Origin: Microbaculum marinisediminis | Lineage (GTDB): Bacteria; Pseudomonadota; Alphaproteobacteria; Rhizobiales; Tepidamorphaceae | NCBI RefSeq assembly: GCF_025397915.1 | Contig: NZ_JALIDZ010000007.1 | Span: 248,001-312,000, forward strand | Direction: 5' to 3' | DNA length: 64,000 bases | Shown: piece after piece, positions 35,552 to 45,396 of the stretch | Position numbering within the stretch: position 1 is the first letter of the stretch | Layout of the letters: every line of letters begins with the position of its first letter | Program-made: the position numbers and the translations under genes | The notes under the pieces: generated by a model | Seen by the model: only the letters and a program-made list of their open reading frames with translations | Database searches by the model: none | What the model was told of the DNA's origin: nothing

Positions 35552-36031
35552 AGATTCAACGACGCGATTTCAGGGGCGATCTTCCTCGCCATCGGGGTGT
35601 TCGCCTTCATCCACGCCGGGAGCTTCAAGCACTTTCCCGGCGTGCCCTACGGTCCCGATCTTTTCCCGCGGATCATCGCGGTGATGATGGCCGGCGGCGG
35701 ACTGATCCTGATCGTCAGCGGCCTGCGCGGCGCGAACCAGGTACCCTGGGTCGTGCTTGTCGACTGGGCGCGGCGGCGGCGCAGCTACGAGCTGTTCCTG
35801 GCCGTTATCGGCAGCATGCTGGGCTACATCTTACTGTCGGACGCGCTTGGCTTCCTGCTCACGGGTTTTCTCATGCTGACGGGCCTTTTCCTTGTGACCC
35901 GCGGCATCGCCAGGCTCCCGTCGAGCGCCGCCCTCGCGGCACTGGTGACCGGACTGATCTATCTGATCTTCGTCGAGGCGCTGCGGGTGCCGCTTCCTTT
36001 CGGCGTGATCGAACGGCTGCTGGTGGGCTGA
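35549..36031 (+). CDS. TTT-family small permease (TctB)
   Basis: A 160-residue membrane protein with four helices (AISGAIFLAIGVFAFIHAGS, IIAVMMAGGGLILIVSGLRG, YELFLAVIGSMLGYILLSDA and AALAALVTGLIYLIFVEALR). The FKHFPGVPYGPDLFPRI segment before helix 2 is typical of TctB. It stabilises the large TctA channel. Its ATG is the third of three tandem ATGAGAT repeats, and tctA follows after three bases. Confidence 0.88.
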   Translation: MRFNDAISGAIFLAIGVFAFIHAGSFKHFPGVPYGPDLFPRIIAVMMAGGGLILIVSGLRGANQVPWVVLVDWARRRRSYELFLAVIGSMLGYILLSDALGFLLTGFLMLTGLFLVTRGIARLPSSAALAALVTGLIYLIFVEALRVPLPFGVIERLLVG

Positions 36032-36034
36032 GCC

Positions 36035-37555
36035 ATGGAAACGCTTCTCGCTGCCTTCGATCTCGTGTTTCGCTGGGAGATCATCGCGGTGATCTTCGGC
36101 GCCTGCGTCTTCGGCATCTTCGCGGGCGCGATGCCGGGCATTTCGGCCACGGTCGCCGTGGCGCTGCTCGTACCCATCACCTTTTTCATGGAACCGGTCG
36201 CCGCGCTCGCCGCCATCGCCACCGCCGTCGCCATGGCCATCTTCGCGGGCGACCTGCCGGGCGCGCTCCTGCGCATCCCCGGCATGCCGGCCTCGGCGGC
36301 CTATGCCGAGGAAGCCCACGAGATGACGCTGAAGGGGCAGGGCGGCACGGTGCTGATGGTGGCGCTGCTCTGCTCGGTTCTCGGCGGCCTCGTCGGCACG
36401 ATGGCGCTGGCCTTCTCGGCGCCGCTGCTCGCCGAGTTCGCGCTGGAGTTTCAGTACTACGAGTACTTCTGGCTCGCCTGTATCGGACTGTCCACCGCGG
36501 CGCTCGTCGCGGCGGCCAATCCGGTGAAGGGCGTGATCTCGCTCTCGATCGGGCTCATGCTGGCAACCGTCGGCCTTGACCTGATCTCGGGCCAGCCGCG
36601 CTTCACCTTCGGCACGCCGGCGCTGATGGAGGGCATCCATTTCATCCCCGTGATGATCGGCATCTTCGCGGTGGCCGAAGTCTTGCGGGCGCTGATCCAT
36701 CCGCCGCGCGCCGATGCGGGCGACGCACGGGTGCAGAAGATCGACTTCGGCGAAACCTTCCGGACGATCTGGCGCTACAGGACGAACCTGGCCCGCGGAT
36801 CGATCTTCGGCACGCTGATCGGGGCGCTGCCGGGCGCCGGCTCCGACATCGCGGCGTGGGTGTCCTACGGCTATGCGCGCAAACGGTCGAAGACGCCCGA
36901 GAAGTTCGGGACCGGCCATCCAGAGGGGATCGTCGCCGCCTCGGCCTCGAACAATGCGGCGACCTCGGCCACCTGGGTGCCCTCGCTCGTCTTCGGCATC
37001 CCGGGCGACAGCGTGACGGCGATCGTGATCGGCGTGTTGTTCCTGAAGGGGCTCGAGCCCGGGCCGAACGTCTTCATCGAGAACGCGCCGCTGGTCTACT
37101 CGATCTTCGTCTCCTTCTTCATCGCCAACGTGTTCCTGATCCCGGTGGGATACATCGCGATCCGTGCCGCCAGTCAGCTTCTGAAGGTCTCGAACCTGAT
37201 CCTGATGCCGATCATCCTGATCTTCACCGTGGTCGGCGCCTACGCGATCAACAACTCGATGATGGGCGTGATGGTGGCGCTTGGCGCCGGGATCGCATCC
37301 TTCCTGATGCAGGAAAACGACTATCCAGTCGCGCCGCTGATCCTCGGGATGGTGATCGGCCCGCTGCTGGAAAAGAACTTCATGCAGGCGATGATCGCGC
37401 AGCAGGGAGACCTGACCGCGTTCTTCGAACGACCCATCGCCGCATTCCTGGGGATCGTGACGATCCTGATGTGGACTGCCCCCGTGGTCGCCGCGATCCG
37501 GCGCTGGCAGCTGCGGCGGCGCGCGCCGGAGGGCAACGAGGGCCAGCATGCGTAA
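36035..37555 (+). CDS. TTT-family large permease (TctA)
   Basis: A 506-residue membrane protein of the TctA family. The first signature is GIFAGAMPGISATVAVALLV and the second half repeats it as FGTLIGALPGAGSDIAAWVS and YGYARKRSKTPEKFG, with SNNAATSATWVPSLVFGIPG later. It is the transport channel of the tripartite system and uses an ion gradient. It is followed 33 bases later by the thiamine-diphosphate enzyme of the same unit. Confidence 0.94.
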   Translation: METLLAAFDLVFRWEIIAVIFGACVFGIFAGAMPGISATVAVALLVPITFFMEPVAALAAIATAVAMAIFAGDLPGALLRIPGMPASAAYAEEAHEMTLKGQGGTVLMVALLCSVLGGLVGTMALAFSAPLLAEFALEFQYYEYFWLACIGLSTAALVAAANPVKGVISLSIGLMLATVGLDLISGQPRFTFGTPALMEGIHFIPVMIGIFAVAEVLRALIHPPRADAGDARVQKIDFGETFRTIWRYRTNLARGSIFGTLIGALPGAGSDIAAWVSYGYARKRSKTPEKFGTGHPEGIVAASASNNAATSATWVPSLVFGIPGDSVTAIVIGVLFLKGLEPGPNVFIENAPLVYSIFVSFFIANVFLIPVGYIAIRAASQLLKVSNLILMPIILIFTVVGAYAINNSMMGVMVALGAGIASFLMQENDYPVAPLILGMVIGPLLEKNFMQAMIAQQGDLTAFFERPIAAFLGIVTILMWTAPVVAAIRRWQLRRRAPEGNEGQHA

Positions 37556-37588
37556 ATCGAACTCTGAAAGTCGTCGGGAGGCGGTCGA

Positions 37589-39370
37589 ATGACCAAGACG
37601 AAGGGTGGCGATCTCATCGCCGAACACCTGATCCGCGCCGGAATGCCATACGTGTTCGGCATCTGCGGGCACGGCAACGTGGGGATGCTGGATGCGCTCT
37701 ACGACCGGAAGGACCGGATCACGCTGGTCTCGCCCCGGCACGAGCAGACCGCCGGGCACATGGCCGACGCCTATTTCCGCGTCTCCCATCAGCCGGTGGC
37801 GACGCTGACCTCCTGCGGCCCGGGCTCTGCGAATATCCCGATGTCGCTTGCCTGCGCCCAGGCCGACAGTTCCGCCTTTCTCGCGATCACGGCGAACGTC
37901 CCGACCTCGCAGTTCAACCGCGGCCCGTTTCAGGAAACCTACATGCACGGGCAGGCGAGCTTCCCCGACGCGGTGAAGCCCTTCGTCAAGCGATCGTTCC
38001 AGCCCACGCGGGTCGAGATGCTGCCGCTCGCGCTCCGGCAGGCGACCAATCTGATGACCTCGGGTCGGCCCGGGCCCGTCAATCTCGATGTGCCCTACAA
38101 CCTGTTCCAGGAAGAAGCCGAGATTGGCCTGGATTTCATGGATCGCGCCGGGGTGGACAACCGTCCGGGCGCCGCGGCGGAGGCGGTGGAGGCGGTGGCT
38201 GACCTGCTGCTTGCCGCCCATGCCCCCCTGATCTTCGTTGGCCACGGCATCACCCTGTCCGACGCGGGCTCCGAGCTGACCGAGCTGCAGCACCGCCTGC
38301 AGGTCCCGCAGGTCGCCTCTCCCAACGGGATGGGCTCGCTCGATATGACCGACCCGCTGGCGCTGGGCTTCATCGGGCGCAACGGCACCTATCCGGCGAA
38401 CCAGGCCGGGCGGCGCGCCGACGTGCTGCTGACCATCGGGGCGCGGTTCGACGACCGCTCGGCCTCGTCTTGGCTGCAGGGCTATTCGTGGAACATCCCG
38501 CCCACGAAGCTGATCCATGTCGACATCGACCCGACCGAAATCGGCCGCAACTACGAACCCTACATTGGCATCCAGGCGGACGCGCGGACGTTTGTGCGGC
38601 AGCTTCTGGCCGAACTCGACCGCCGCGGCGTGACCCGGCACGAGGGCACGAAGCCGTGGCTTGCCGAGATCGCCGGCTGGCAGGCTGAATGGGATGCCTA
38701 CATCGCGCCGAATTTCGATATCGATACCGCGCCGATCCGTCCTGAGCGGGCGGTTCGCGATATCCGCCAGGTGGCGCCCGACGACACCATCCTGGTCCCG
38801 GACTCGGGGGCACATCACAACTGGTTCATGCAGTTCTGGGAATCCCGTCGCCCGCGATCCATGCTCAACACCTGGGGCTACTCGGCGATGGGGTTCGGCG
38901 TCTCGGGCGTGCTGGGCGCCAAGCTCGCTGCGCCCGACCGGCCATGCATCGCGGTGGTTGGCGACGGCGGCTTCACGATGACGCCGCATGTCCTCTGCAC
39001 GGCGGTCGAATACAACATTCCGGCGATCTGGGTGGTCTGGAACAACTACGCCTGGGGGGCGATCCGCGACCTTCAGCGCGGCCAGTTCGGCGGGCGTGAA
39101 ATCGGAACGAGCTTCACCCGCGGCCCGAACGGCGAACCCTACAACCCCGACTTCGCGGCGCTGGCCAAGGCGCATGGCGTCGACGCGGTGAAGGTCAGCC
39201 GCTCGGACGATTTCCGCGACGCGCTGGCCGAGGCGGTCGCGGCCAATCGCCCCTGGCTCATCGACCTCGAGGTCGATGCGGGCGTGAAGCCGCCCTCCAC
39301 GGGTTCCTGGAAACTGCCGCCGCTGACGGCACCGGAACCCGCCTTCGGCGCACCGTGGCGCCCGGCTTGA
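37589..39370 (+). CDS. thiamine-diphosphate-dependent enzyme (acetolactate-synthase-like fold)
   Basis: A 593-residue ThDP enzyme. The catalytic glutamate is in VSPRHEQTAGHMADAYFR and the cofactor motif GDGGFTMTPHVLCTAVEY then VVWNNYAWGAI gives the GDG-X25-NN signature. The central domain carries LLTIGARFDDRSASSWLQG. Members include acetolactate synthase, benzaldehyde lyase and 2-hydroxyacyl-CoA lyase. No small regulatory subunit is present, so a catabolic lyase or carboligase is more likely than a biosynthetic enzyme. The aldehyde dehydrogenase follows after 26 bases; a C-C cleavage giving an aldehyde would feed it. That link is inferred. Confidence 0.85.
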   Translation: MTKTKGGDLIAEHLIRAGMPYVFGICGHGNVGMLDALYDRKDRITLVSPRHEQTAGHMADAYFRVSHQPVATLTSCGPGSANIPMSLACAQADSSAFLAITANVPTSQFNRGPFQETYMHGQASFPDAVKPFVKRSFQPTRVEMLPLALRQATNLMTSGRPGPVNLDVPYNLFQEEAEIGLDFMDRAGVDNRPGAAAEAVEAVADLLLAAHAPLIFVGHGITLSDAGSELTELQHRLQVPQVASPNGMGSLDMTDPLALGFIGRNGTYPANQAGRRADVLLTIGARFDDRSASSWLQGYSWNIPPTKLIHVDIDPTEIGRNYEPYIGIQADARTFVRQLLAELDRRGVTRHEGTKPWLAEIAGWQAEWDAYIAPNFDIDTAPIRPERAVRDIRQVAPDDTILVPDSGAHHNWFMQFWESRRPRSMLNTWGYSAMGFGVSGVLGAKLAAPDRPCIAVVGDGGFTMTPHVLCTAVEYNIPAIWVVWNNYAWGAIRDLQRGQFGGREIGTSFTRGPNGEPYNPDFAALAKAHGVDAVKVSRSDDFRDALAEAVAANRPWLIDLEVDAGVKPPSTGSWKLPPLTAPEPAFGAPWRPA

Positions 39371-39396
39371 ACAGTCTGAACGGACAGGAAGCAGAA

Positions 39397-40812
39397 ATGG
39401 ACCTGACGCATTACATCGGTGGCGAGGCCGTACAGGGCGGCGACCGGTTCGAAAGCCGTGACCCCTATCGCGGCGACGTGGTCTGCACCGCCCCCACCGC
39501 CTCGGCCGCCGAGGTCGACGCCGCCGTCGCCTCCGCACGAGCCGCGGCGCCCGACGTGGCCGGCATGCCCGCCTACGAGCGCGCGGCGATCCTGCGCAGA
39601 ACCGCCGACCTGGTGGTCGAACGCGCCGCCGAGATCGGCGAGATCATGGCGCGCGAGACCGGCAAGGCGCTCGGCGACGCCGAGGGCGAGGTGAAGCGGT
39701 CGATGGACACGCTCACCCTCTCGGCCGAGGAGGCGATCCGGATCGAGGGGACCCATGTGCCGCTCGACGGCAGCGCCATGGGCCATGGCAAGATGGCGTT
39801 CCTCATGCGCTTTCCGGTCGGGGTCGTGGGTGCCATCACCCCCTTCAACGCGCCCTTCAATCTCGCCTGTCACAAGCTCGCCCCGGCCTTTGCCGCGGGC
39901 AACGCATCGATCATCAAGCCGCCCCAGCAATGCCCGATGGTGGTGCAGAGGCTGGTGGAGTTGTTCTTCGAGGCCGGCCTGCCGCGGACATTCATCCAGG
40001 TGATCCACGGCGGCGCGGCGACGGGGCAGGCACTGGTCGACCATCGCGGCGTCGACATGCTGACCTTTACCGGCTCGTCCCGCGTGGGCGCCGAGATCCG
40101 GGCGCGGGCGGGCCTGCGCCCCGTCACGCTGGAGCTCGGCGGTGCCGGGCCGACCATTGTCTGCGAGGACGCCGATCTCGACGCCATCGCGCCGATGCTT
40201 GCCCGCAACGCGGTGCGCCTGGCCGGACAGAGCTGCATCTCGGTACAAAACATCCATGTCCCCCGCGCCATGGCCGAGACGCTGGGCGCGAAAGTCGCCG
40301 CCGAGATGGAAGCGCTGACGGTCGGCGACCCGCTGGCGGCGGGTACCGACGTGGGCACGCTGATCGACGAGGCCGCGGCAAAGCGCGTGGCGGCCTGGGT
40401 CGACGAAGCAGTCGGCCAGGGCGCCCGGCTCCTGGCCGGCGGGCGACGCGAGGGGGCGGCCTATGCGCCGACGCTTCTGACCGACGTCCGCCCCGACATG
40501 AAGGTCGTCTGCGACGAGGTCTTCGGCCCGGTGGCCAGCATCCTGGCCTATGACGACCTGAACGAGCCGGTCGAGCAGGTGACGTCGAGCCCCTTCGGCC
40601 TGCAATGCGGGGTCTTCACCGACAGCACCGAGCGCGCCCTCTGGCTCGCGCGGCGGCTGCGCACCGGCGGCGTCATCATCAACGGCACCTCGACCTGGCG
40701 GACGGATCAGCTTGCCTACGGCGGCGTCAAGGACAGCGGGATCGGTCGCGAGGGGCCGCGCTACGCGATCCACGACATGACCGAGGAACGGCTGATCCTG
40801 TTCAACTACTGA
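39397..40812 (+). CDS. NAD(P)-dependent aldehyde dehydrogenase
   Basis: A 471-residue ALDH-superfamily enzyme. FPVGVVGAITPFNAPFNLAC and TFTGSSRVGAEIRA are the cofactor-binding blocks, with catalytic Glu in TLELGGAGP and nucleophile Cys in GQSCISVQ. It oxidises an aldehyde to an acid. The ATG at 39397 has AGGAAG six bases upstream; a GTG at 39355 overlapping the preceding gene is less likely. Its place after the ThDP enzyme suggests the two act in sequence. Confidence 0.92.
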   Translation: MDLTHYIGGEAVQGGDRFESRDPYRGDVVCTAPTASAAEVDAAVASARAAAPDVAGMPAYERAAILRRTADLVVERAAEIGEIMARETGKALGDAEGEVKRSMDTLTLSAEEAIRIEGTHVPLDGSAMGHGKMAFLMRFPVGVVGAITPFNAPFNLACHKLAPAFAAGNASIIKPPQQCPMVVQRLVELFFEAGLPRTFIQVIHGGAATGQALVDHRGVDMLTFTGSSRVGAEIRARAGLRPVTLELGGAGPTIVCEDADLDAIAPMLARNAVRLAGQSCISVQNIHVPRAMAETLGAKVAAEMEALTVGDPLAAGTDVGTLIDEAAAKRVAAWVDEAVGQGARLLAGGRREGAAYAPTLLTDVRPDMKVVCDEVFGPVASILAYDDLNEPVEQVTSSPFGLQCGVFTDSTERALWLARRLRTGGVIINGTSTWRTDQLAYGGVKDSGIGREGPRYAIHDMTEERLILFNY

Positions 40813-40828
40813 AGTGGAACGAGGGGAT

Positions 40829-41785
40829 ATGTCGACAATCCTGGTCACCGGGGCAGGCGGCTTCGTGGGGGGCGCCGTGGCGCGGGCGTTGCTCGCGCGC
40901 GGCCAGGCGGTCGTTGGACTCGACTGCGGGGCGAACGCCGCCGCGCTTGATGCTTTGGCCGCAGCCAATCCCGCCTTCACGCCCGTGGCCGCCGACATCT
41001 GCGAGGCCGACGCCATCGAGACGGTCTTCGCCGGCCACCGGCCGGGCGCGGTTGTCCATTGCGCCGCCGTTGTCGGCGTCCTGGCGTCGCTCGCCTCGCC
41101 GGTGCGGCTCCTGCGGGTCAATATCGAAGGGTCGGTAAACCTCTTCGAGGCGATGGCCCGCCATGGCTGCCAGCGGTTGATCCACATAAGCTCCGAGGAG
41201 ATCTATGGCGATTTCCTCGCCCCTCGGATCGACGAGACCCACCGCGAGGCACCGGTCCATGCCTACGGGATCAGCAAGTCGGCGGTGGAACATCTGGGCC
41301 GCAGCTACCGCGCCACCCACGGGCTCGACTGCATCAACATCCGCACATCCTGGGTCTACGGGCCGGGCTTTCCGCGCGACCGGGTGCCGATAAACATGAT
41401 CCGCGCGGCGGCGGAGGGACGTGCCTTGCATGTTCCCGGCGGCGCGGAGGAACGGATCGACCACACCTATATCGACGACGCGGTGGCCGGCATCCTCGGC
41501 GCGCTCGACTGCCCGGCACACCCTTGCGATGCCTACCACGTCGCCAGCGACAGCGCGCCCTCGCTGGGCGAGATCGCCGAGGTCGTGCGCGAACTCGTGC
41601 CGGGGGCCGAGATTACGGTGGGGCCGGGACCGTACCGGCATGGCGGCGACGTCGCGATGCCGAGGAAGGGTGCGCTCGACTGCAGCCGGGCGCAGGCGGC
41701 GTTCGGCTACCGGCCGAAATTCGACATCAGGGCGGGACTCGCCGCCACGCTCGACGCGCACCGTGCGCAACTCGAAAACCAATAG
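40829..41785 (+). CDS. extended-SDR epimerase/dehydratase 1 of island B
   Basis: A 318-residue NAD-dependent epimerase/dehydratase. The Rossmann motif is LVTGAGGFVGGAVARALLAR, the active-site tyrosine and lysine are in YGISKSAVEHLG, and the sugar-nucleotide-type NIRTSWVYGPGFPRD block is present. Such enzymes oxidise and re-reduce a hydroxyl on a cyclic or nucleotide-bound polyol; other members act on free uronates. A GAGGGG site precedes the ATG at 40829. It is the first of three extended SDRs in this unit. Confidence 0.85.
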   Translation: MSTILVTGAGGFVGGAVARALLARGQAVVGLDCGANAAALDALAAANPAFTPVAADICEADAIETVFAGHRPGAVVHCAAVVGVLASLASPVRLLRVNIEGSVNLFEAMARHGCQRLIHISSEEIYGDFLAPRIDETHREAPVHAYGISKSAVEHLGRSYRATHGLDCINIRTSWVYGPGFPRDRVPINMIRAAAEGRALHVPGGAEERIDHTYIDDAVAGILGALDCPAHPCDAYHVASDSAPSLGEIAEVVRELVPGAEITVGPGPYRHGGDVAMPRKGALDCSRAQAAFGYRPKFDIRAGLAATLDAHRAQLENQ

Positions 41786-41801
41786 GAAGGGAGGGGTGAC
41801 A

Positions 41802-42782
41802 ATGGGCAAGCTGCTTGTCACCGGGGGGATGGGCCATGTGGGCTATGAGACGGTCCGGCAGGCCGCGGCCGCCGGCATCGAGGTGGTGGCACAGTACATG
41901 ACCACCTTCCGCGAGGCGGATGCCGAAGCCGCGGGACCGAACGTCACCTGGGCGCAGTGCGATCTGTCGGATCCATACGAGCTGACCGTTCTGGCGGCGG
42001 CGCATGACATCTCGGGCTGCATCCACACCGCCGCCGTTCCGAACGACAAGCTGGGATATCCGCGTCCCTTGCGCACCTTCCAGAGCAACGTCGTGGCCAC
42101 CGAGCTCTTGCTCGAGACCGCCCGGCGGCTCGGTTGGCGGCGGTTCCTCTTCGTCTCCACCGGCTCGGTCTTCCAGTCCCTGCCCGACGCGGTGACGCCG
42201 GTTGCCGAGGACACGAACCCGACCCCGCGCTCGCTTTACGCGGCGACCAAGCGGTCGGCGGAGCTGATGACCGCGGTCTATGCCGATACCTACGGGCTGT
42301 CGGCGGCAACGGTACGGATTTCCTGGATCTTCGGGCCGCCGCTGGTGCCGCGGGCCTTCGACGGGCCGCGCGGGCCGATCCCCGAGTATCTGCGCCGGGC
42401 GATGCGGGGCGAGGCGATCCGGGCCCCCTCCGGCGGCGATTTCGCGGCGAGCTTCACCTTCGTGCCGGATTGCGCCGCCGGACTGCTCACGCTCTGGCAG
42501 GCCGAGGCGCTGCGGCACCGCGAGTATCACCTGGGGTCCGGTCGCAACCACACCACCTACGAGGTCGCCGAGGCGGTGCGCCGCGCCGTGCCCGGTGTCG
42601 AGATCGAGGTCGGACCCGGCAGCGCCCCCTGGACCGACACGACCGTGATGCGGGGACCGCTCGACTGCTCGCGGATGGTCGAGGAGTTCGGCTTCCGTCC
42701 AGAGCATTCGCTCGACGAGGCCGTCGCTGCCTTCGCCGACTGGATGCGTGCCAATCCCGATACCTGGGGAGACGCCGCATGA
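41802..42782 (+). CDS. extended-SDR epimerase/dehydratase 2 of island B
   Basis: A 326-residue NAD-dependent epimerase/dehydratase with LLVTGGMGHVGYETVRQAAA and an intact YAATKRSAELMTAVYAD catalytic pair. The substrate-side block is VRISWIFGPPLVPRAFDG. The start lies 16 bases after the previous SDR, with GGAAGGGAGG upstream. The stop overlaps the flavoprotein start (ATGA). It is clearly a different subgroup from its neighbours rather than a recent duplicate, so the three SDRs may do different steps. Confidence 0.85.
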   Translation: MGKLLVTGGMGHVGYETVRQAAAAGIEVVAQYMTTFREADAEAAGPNVTWAQCDLSDPYELTVLAAAHDISGCIHTAAVPNDKLGYPRPLRTFQSNVVATELLLETARRLGWRRFLFVSTGSVFQSLPDAVTPVAEDTNPTPRSLYAATKRSAELMTAVYADTYGLSAATVRISWIFGPPLVPRAFDGPRGPIPEYLRRAMRGEAIRAPSGGDFAASFTFVPDCAAGLLTLWQAEALRHREYHLGSGRNHTTYEVAEAVRRAVPGVEIEVGPGSAPWTDTTVMRGPLDCSRMVEEFGFRPEHSLDEAVAAFADWMRANPDTWGDAA

Positions 42783-44473
42783 CCGAAAAGGTGTGCGACG
42801 TCGTTGTGGTCGGCGCGGGCGCCGCGGGAATGACCGCCGCCGCCACGGCCGCCGTCCATGGGCTGAACGTGATCGTGGTCGAGAAGACCGGCTTCGTCGG
42901 CGGCAACACCTCCTATTCCGGCGGCATGGTCTACATCCCCAACAACGACAAGATGGCCGAAGCCGGCAAGCCAGACGATCCCGCCCGCGCGATGGCCTAT
43001 CTGGACGCGACCGTTCCGACGGCGGACGGGCGCGAGGCCCGGGAACGCTTTGTCAGACGCGGGCCCGAGGCGGTCCGGTTCCTGGAGGAGAAGACGGCGG
43101 TGCGGCTGAAGCCGGTGCCGTTCTATCCCGACTATTACCCGGATCTCGACGGGGCGGGCGAGGGGATGCGCGTGCTCGAACCCGTGGCCTTCGACGGATC
43201 GACGCTCGGCGACTGGTTCGGCAGGCTGCGTCCGCCATTGCCGGAATTCACCATCCTCGGCGGCATGATGGTCGCGCGCGAGGACCTGCCCCATTTTCGC
43301 AAGATGTGGGGCTCGCCCCGCTCGTTCGCGCGGGTGACGCGGCTGGTGCTCGAATACGCGCTCCAGCGCACCCGCCACCATCGCGGTTCGCGCCTGGTGC
43401 TGGGCAATGCGCTGGCCGGGCGGCTCCTGAAGTCGCTCCTCGACCTCGGGGTGGAGACGCGCACCGACTGCGCGGTCGAGGAGGTGCTGGTCGAGGCTGG
43501 GCGGGCCACCGGTCTGCGCGTGCGCGAGGGCGACGCAAGCGTCACCATCCGCGCGCGCAAGGGCGTGATCCTCTCCACCGGCGGGTTTTCCCAGAGCGTC
43601 GAGAAACGCACGGCGTGGCTGCCCGATCTGGTCAGTCCCGATAGTCCCTTCGCGCCCGGCAGCACCGGCGACGGGCTGGACCTCGGCGTTGCCGCAGGGG
43701 GCGAGGTCGGCACCGACAACACCAACAATGCCTACTGGTCGCCGGCCTCGGTCTATACCCGCGCGGACGGCCGCAAGGTGGTCTATCCCCACACCGTGAC
43801 CGATCGGGGCAAGCCCGGCTCGATGGTCGTCAATTCCGCCGGCCGGCGCTTCACCAACGAGGCGGTTTCCTACCACCGTTTCGGCGAGGCGCTGTTGCAG
43901 GGCAACGTCGCGACCGGGAACCTTCCCGCCTGGATCGTCTGCGACAGTGCCTTCATCTGGAAATACGGGCTCGGCGCGATCATCCCCTTCACCCGCAACC
44001 TCGAGCCCTATCGGCGGGCCGGCTACCTGAAGACCGCAGACAGCCTGCCGGCGCTCGCCCGAACGCTCGGCATCGACGAGGCGGGCTTCGGCGCGACCGT
44101 GGAGCGGTTCAATGTCGATGCCGCTCGGGGCCGTGACACCGAGTTCCACCGTGGCGAGGACGTGTACTCCCGCTATCTCGGCGATGCCGATCACGGGCCG
44201 AACCCGTGCCTTGCGCCGCTGGCGAAGCCCCCCTTCTACGCCATCGAGCTGACGCTCAGCGATCTGGGCACCGTCGCGGGGCTGCGCACCGACGAGGACT
44301 GCCGCGTGCTCGCGCGCGATGGTCGGCCGATCCCCGGCCTCTACGCCGTGGGCAACGACATGCAGTCGATCATGCGCGGCCGCTATCCCGGTCCGGGCAT
44401 CACGCTCGGCCCCGCGCTGACATTCGGCTATCTCGCCGGTCTGCATGTGGCGGAGCGGGAGGGCGCGGCGTGA
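42779..44473 (+). CDS. FAD-dependent oxidoreductase (KstD / fumarate-reductase flavoprotein family)
   Basis: A 564-residue FAD-binding-2 protein. The FAD site is DVVVVGAGAAGMTAAATAAV at the N-terminus, followed by KTGFVGGNTSYSGGMVYIP; the C-terminal FAD contact is PIPGLYAVGNDMQSIMRG. Relatives are 3-ketosteroid delta-1-dehydrogenases, fumarate reductases and related dehydrogenases that add or remove a double bond next to a carbonyl. The substrate here is unknown. The ATG overlaps the upstream stop by four bases, and its own stop overlaps the next SDR (GTGA). Confidence 0.88.
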   Translation: MTEKVCDVVVVGAGAAGMTAAATAAVHGLNVIVVEKTGFVGGNTSYSGGMVYIPNNDKMAEAGKPDDPARAMAYLDATVPTADGREARERFVRRGPEAVRFLEEKTAVRLKPVPFYPDYYPDLDGAGEGMRVLEPVAFDGSTLGDWFGRLRPPLPEFTILGGMMVAREDLPHFRKMWGSPRSFARVTRLVLEYALQRTRHHRGSRLVLGNALAGRLLKSLLDLGVETRTDCAVEEVLVEAGRATGLRVREGDASVTIRARKGVILSTGGFSQSVEKRTAWLPDLVSPDSPFAPGSTGDGLDLGVAAGGEVGTDNTNNAYWSPASVYTRADGRKVVYPHTVTDRGKPGSMVVNSAGRRFTNEAVSYHRFGEALLQGNVATGNLPAWIVCDSAFIWKYGLGAIIPFTRNLEPYRRAGYLKTADSLPALARTLGIDEAGFGATVERFNVDAARGRDTEFHRGEDVYSRYLGDADHGPNPCLAPLAKPPFYAIELTLSDLGTVAGLRTDEDCRVLARDGRPIPGLYAVGNDMQSIMRGRYPGPGITLGPALTFGYLAGLHVAEREGAA

Positions 44474-45396
44474 GACGCGTCGTCGTTACCGGCGCCTCGG
44501 GATTGCTTGGCGGCTATGTCGCGCGTGCCGTCTCCGATGACGCCGAGGTGATCGGCCTCGATGCTCGCCCGCCCGCCGTGCCGGGCGACATCGCACATGT
44601 CACCGCCTCGATCCTCGACCCGGACGCCCTCGAGGCGGCCTTCGCCGGGGCCGATGCCGTCATCCATATCGCGGCGGCCGCCAATATCGGCAGCGGGACG
44701 CCCGGACAGATCATCGACCTGAACGTCAAGGGCAGCTGGTGCGTGCTGGAAGCCGCGCGCCGTGCGAACGTCCGGCGCGTGGTGCTGTGCTCCTCCGACA
44801 GCGTGATGGGCAACACCGTCTGGAAGGACCATTTCTGGTGCCCGCAGGCACTTCCCGTGAACGAAGCCCATCCCGTTCGCCCCGCCGATCCCTACGCGCT
44901 CTCGAAACTTCTCGCCGAGGAGGCCGGGCGGAGCTTTGCCCGCCGCGGGCTCGAGATCATCGCGTTGCGGCCGGTCTTCATCCTGTTCCCCTCGATGATG
45001 GGCGAAGTGCTGGCGCGCCACGCCGATCCGGACGGCTATGTGGGGCCGTGCGCCGGCGGACATGCGCCCGCGGGCGGCGGGCCTTGCTGGCACCATGTCG
45101 ATCCGCGCGACGTGGCCGAGGCGTTCCGGCTCGCCCTCCGCGTCGACTGGCGAGGATACGAGGCGTTCTATCTCGCCGCGCCCTCCACGCTGCACCCGCT
45201 GCCGACGCTGGACCGGATTGCGCAGGCCTTCGGGGGGCTGCCCGAACGGATCGACAGCGACGTCTACGCCGCGAACCCGCATGCGCCGATGTTCGACACG
45301 CGCGCCGCTCGGCGCCGTCTCGGCTGGCGCGCCCGGCACGATCTGCGTGCCGACGTTTTGGGAGCGGTGCCAACCGAAGATAGGAGATCCGGATGA
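44470..45396 (+). CDS. extended-SDR epimerase/dehydratase 3 of island B
   Basis: A 308-residue NAD-dependent epimerase/dehydratase. It starts at a GTG overlapping the flavoprotein stop (GTGA). The cofactor motif is VVVTGASGLLGGYVARAV and the catalytic pair is in YALSKLLAEEAG. The segment HFWCPQALPVNEAHPVRPAD resembles uronate dehydrogenase-like and related SDRs. Its stop overlaps the cupin start (ATGA), so the last four genes are translationally coupled. Confidence 0.85.
   Translation: MRRVVVTGASGLLGGYVARAVSDDAEVIGLDARPPAVPGDIAHVTASILDPDALEAAFAGADAVIHIAAAANIGSGTPGQIIDLNVKGSWCVLEAARRANVRRVVLCSSDSVMGNTVWKDHFWCPQALPVNEAHPVRPADPYALSKLLAEEAGRSFARRGLEIIALRPVFILFPSMMGEVLARHADPDGYVGPCAGGHAPAGGGPCWHHVDPRDVAEAFRLALRVDWRGYEAFYLAAPSTLHPLPTLDRIAQAFGGLPERIDSDVYAANPHAPMFDTRAARRRLGWRARHDLRADVLGAVPTEDRRSG

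Noticed and set aside
35831-39538. Very long open frame on the minus strand opposite tctB, tctA and the ThDP enzyme
   Set aside because: The product is arginine- and histidine-rich with no domain, and the plus strand carries clear families. It is a GC-bias shadow.
42134-42778. Upstream extension of the flavoprotein gene
   Set aside because: That part overlaps the upstream epimerase in another frame. The FAD motif starts right after the ATG at 42779.
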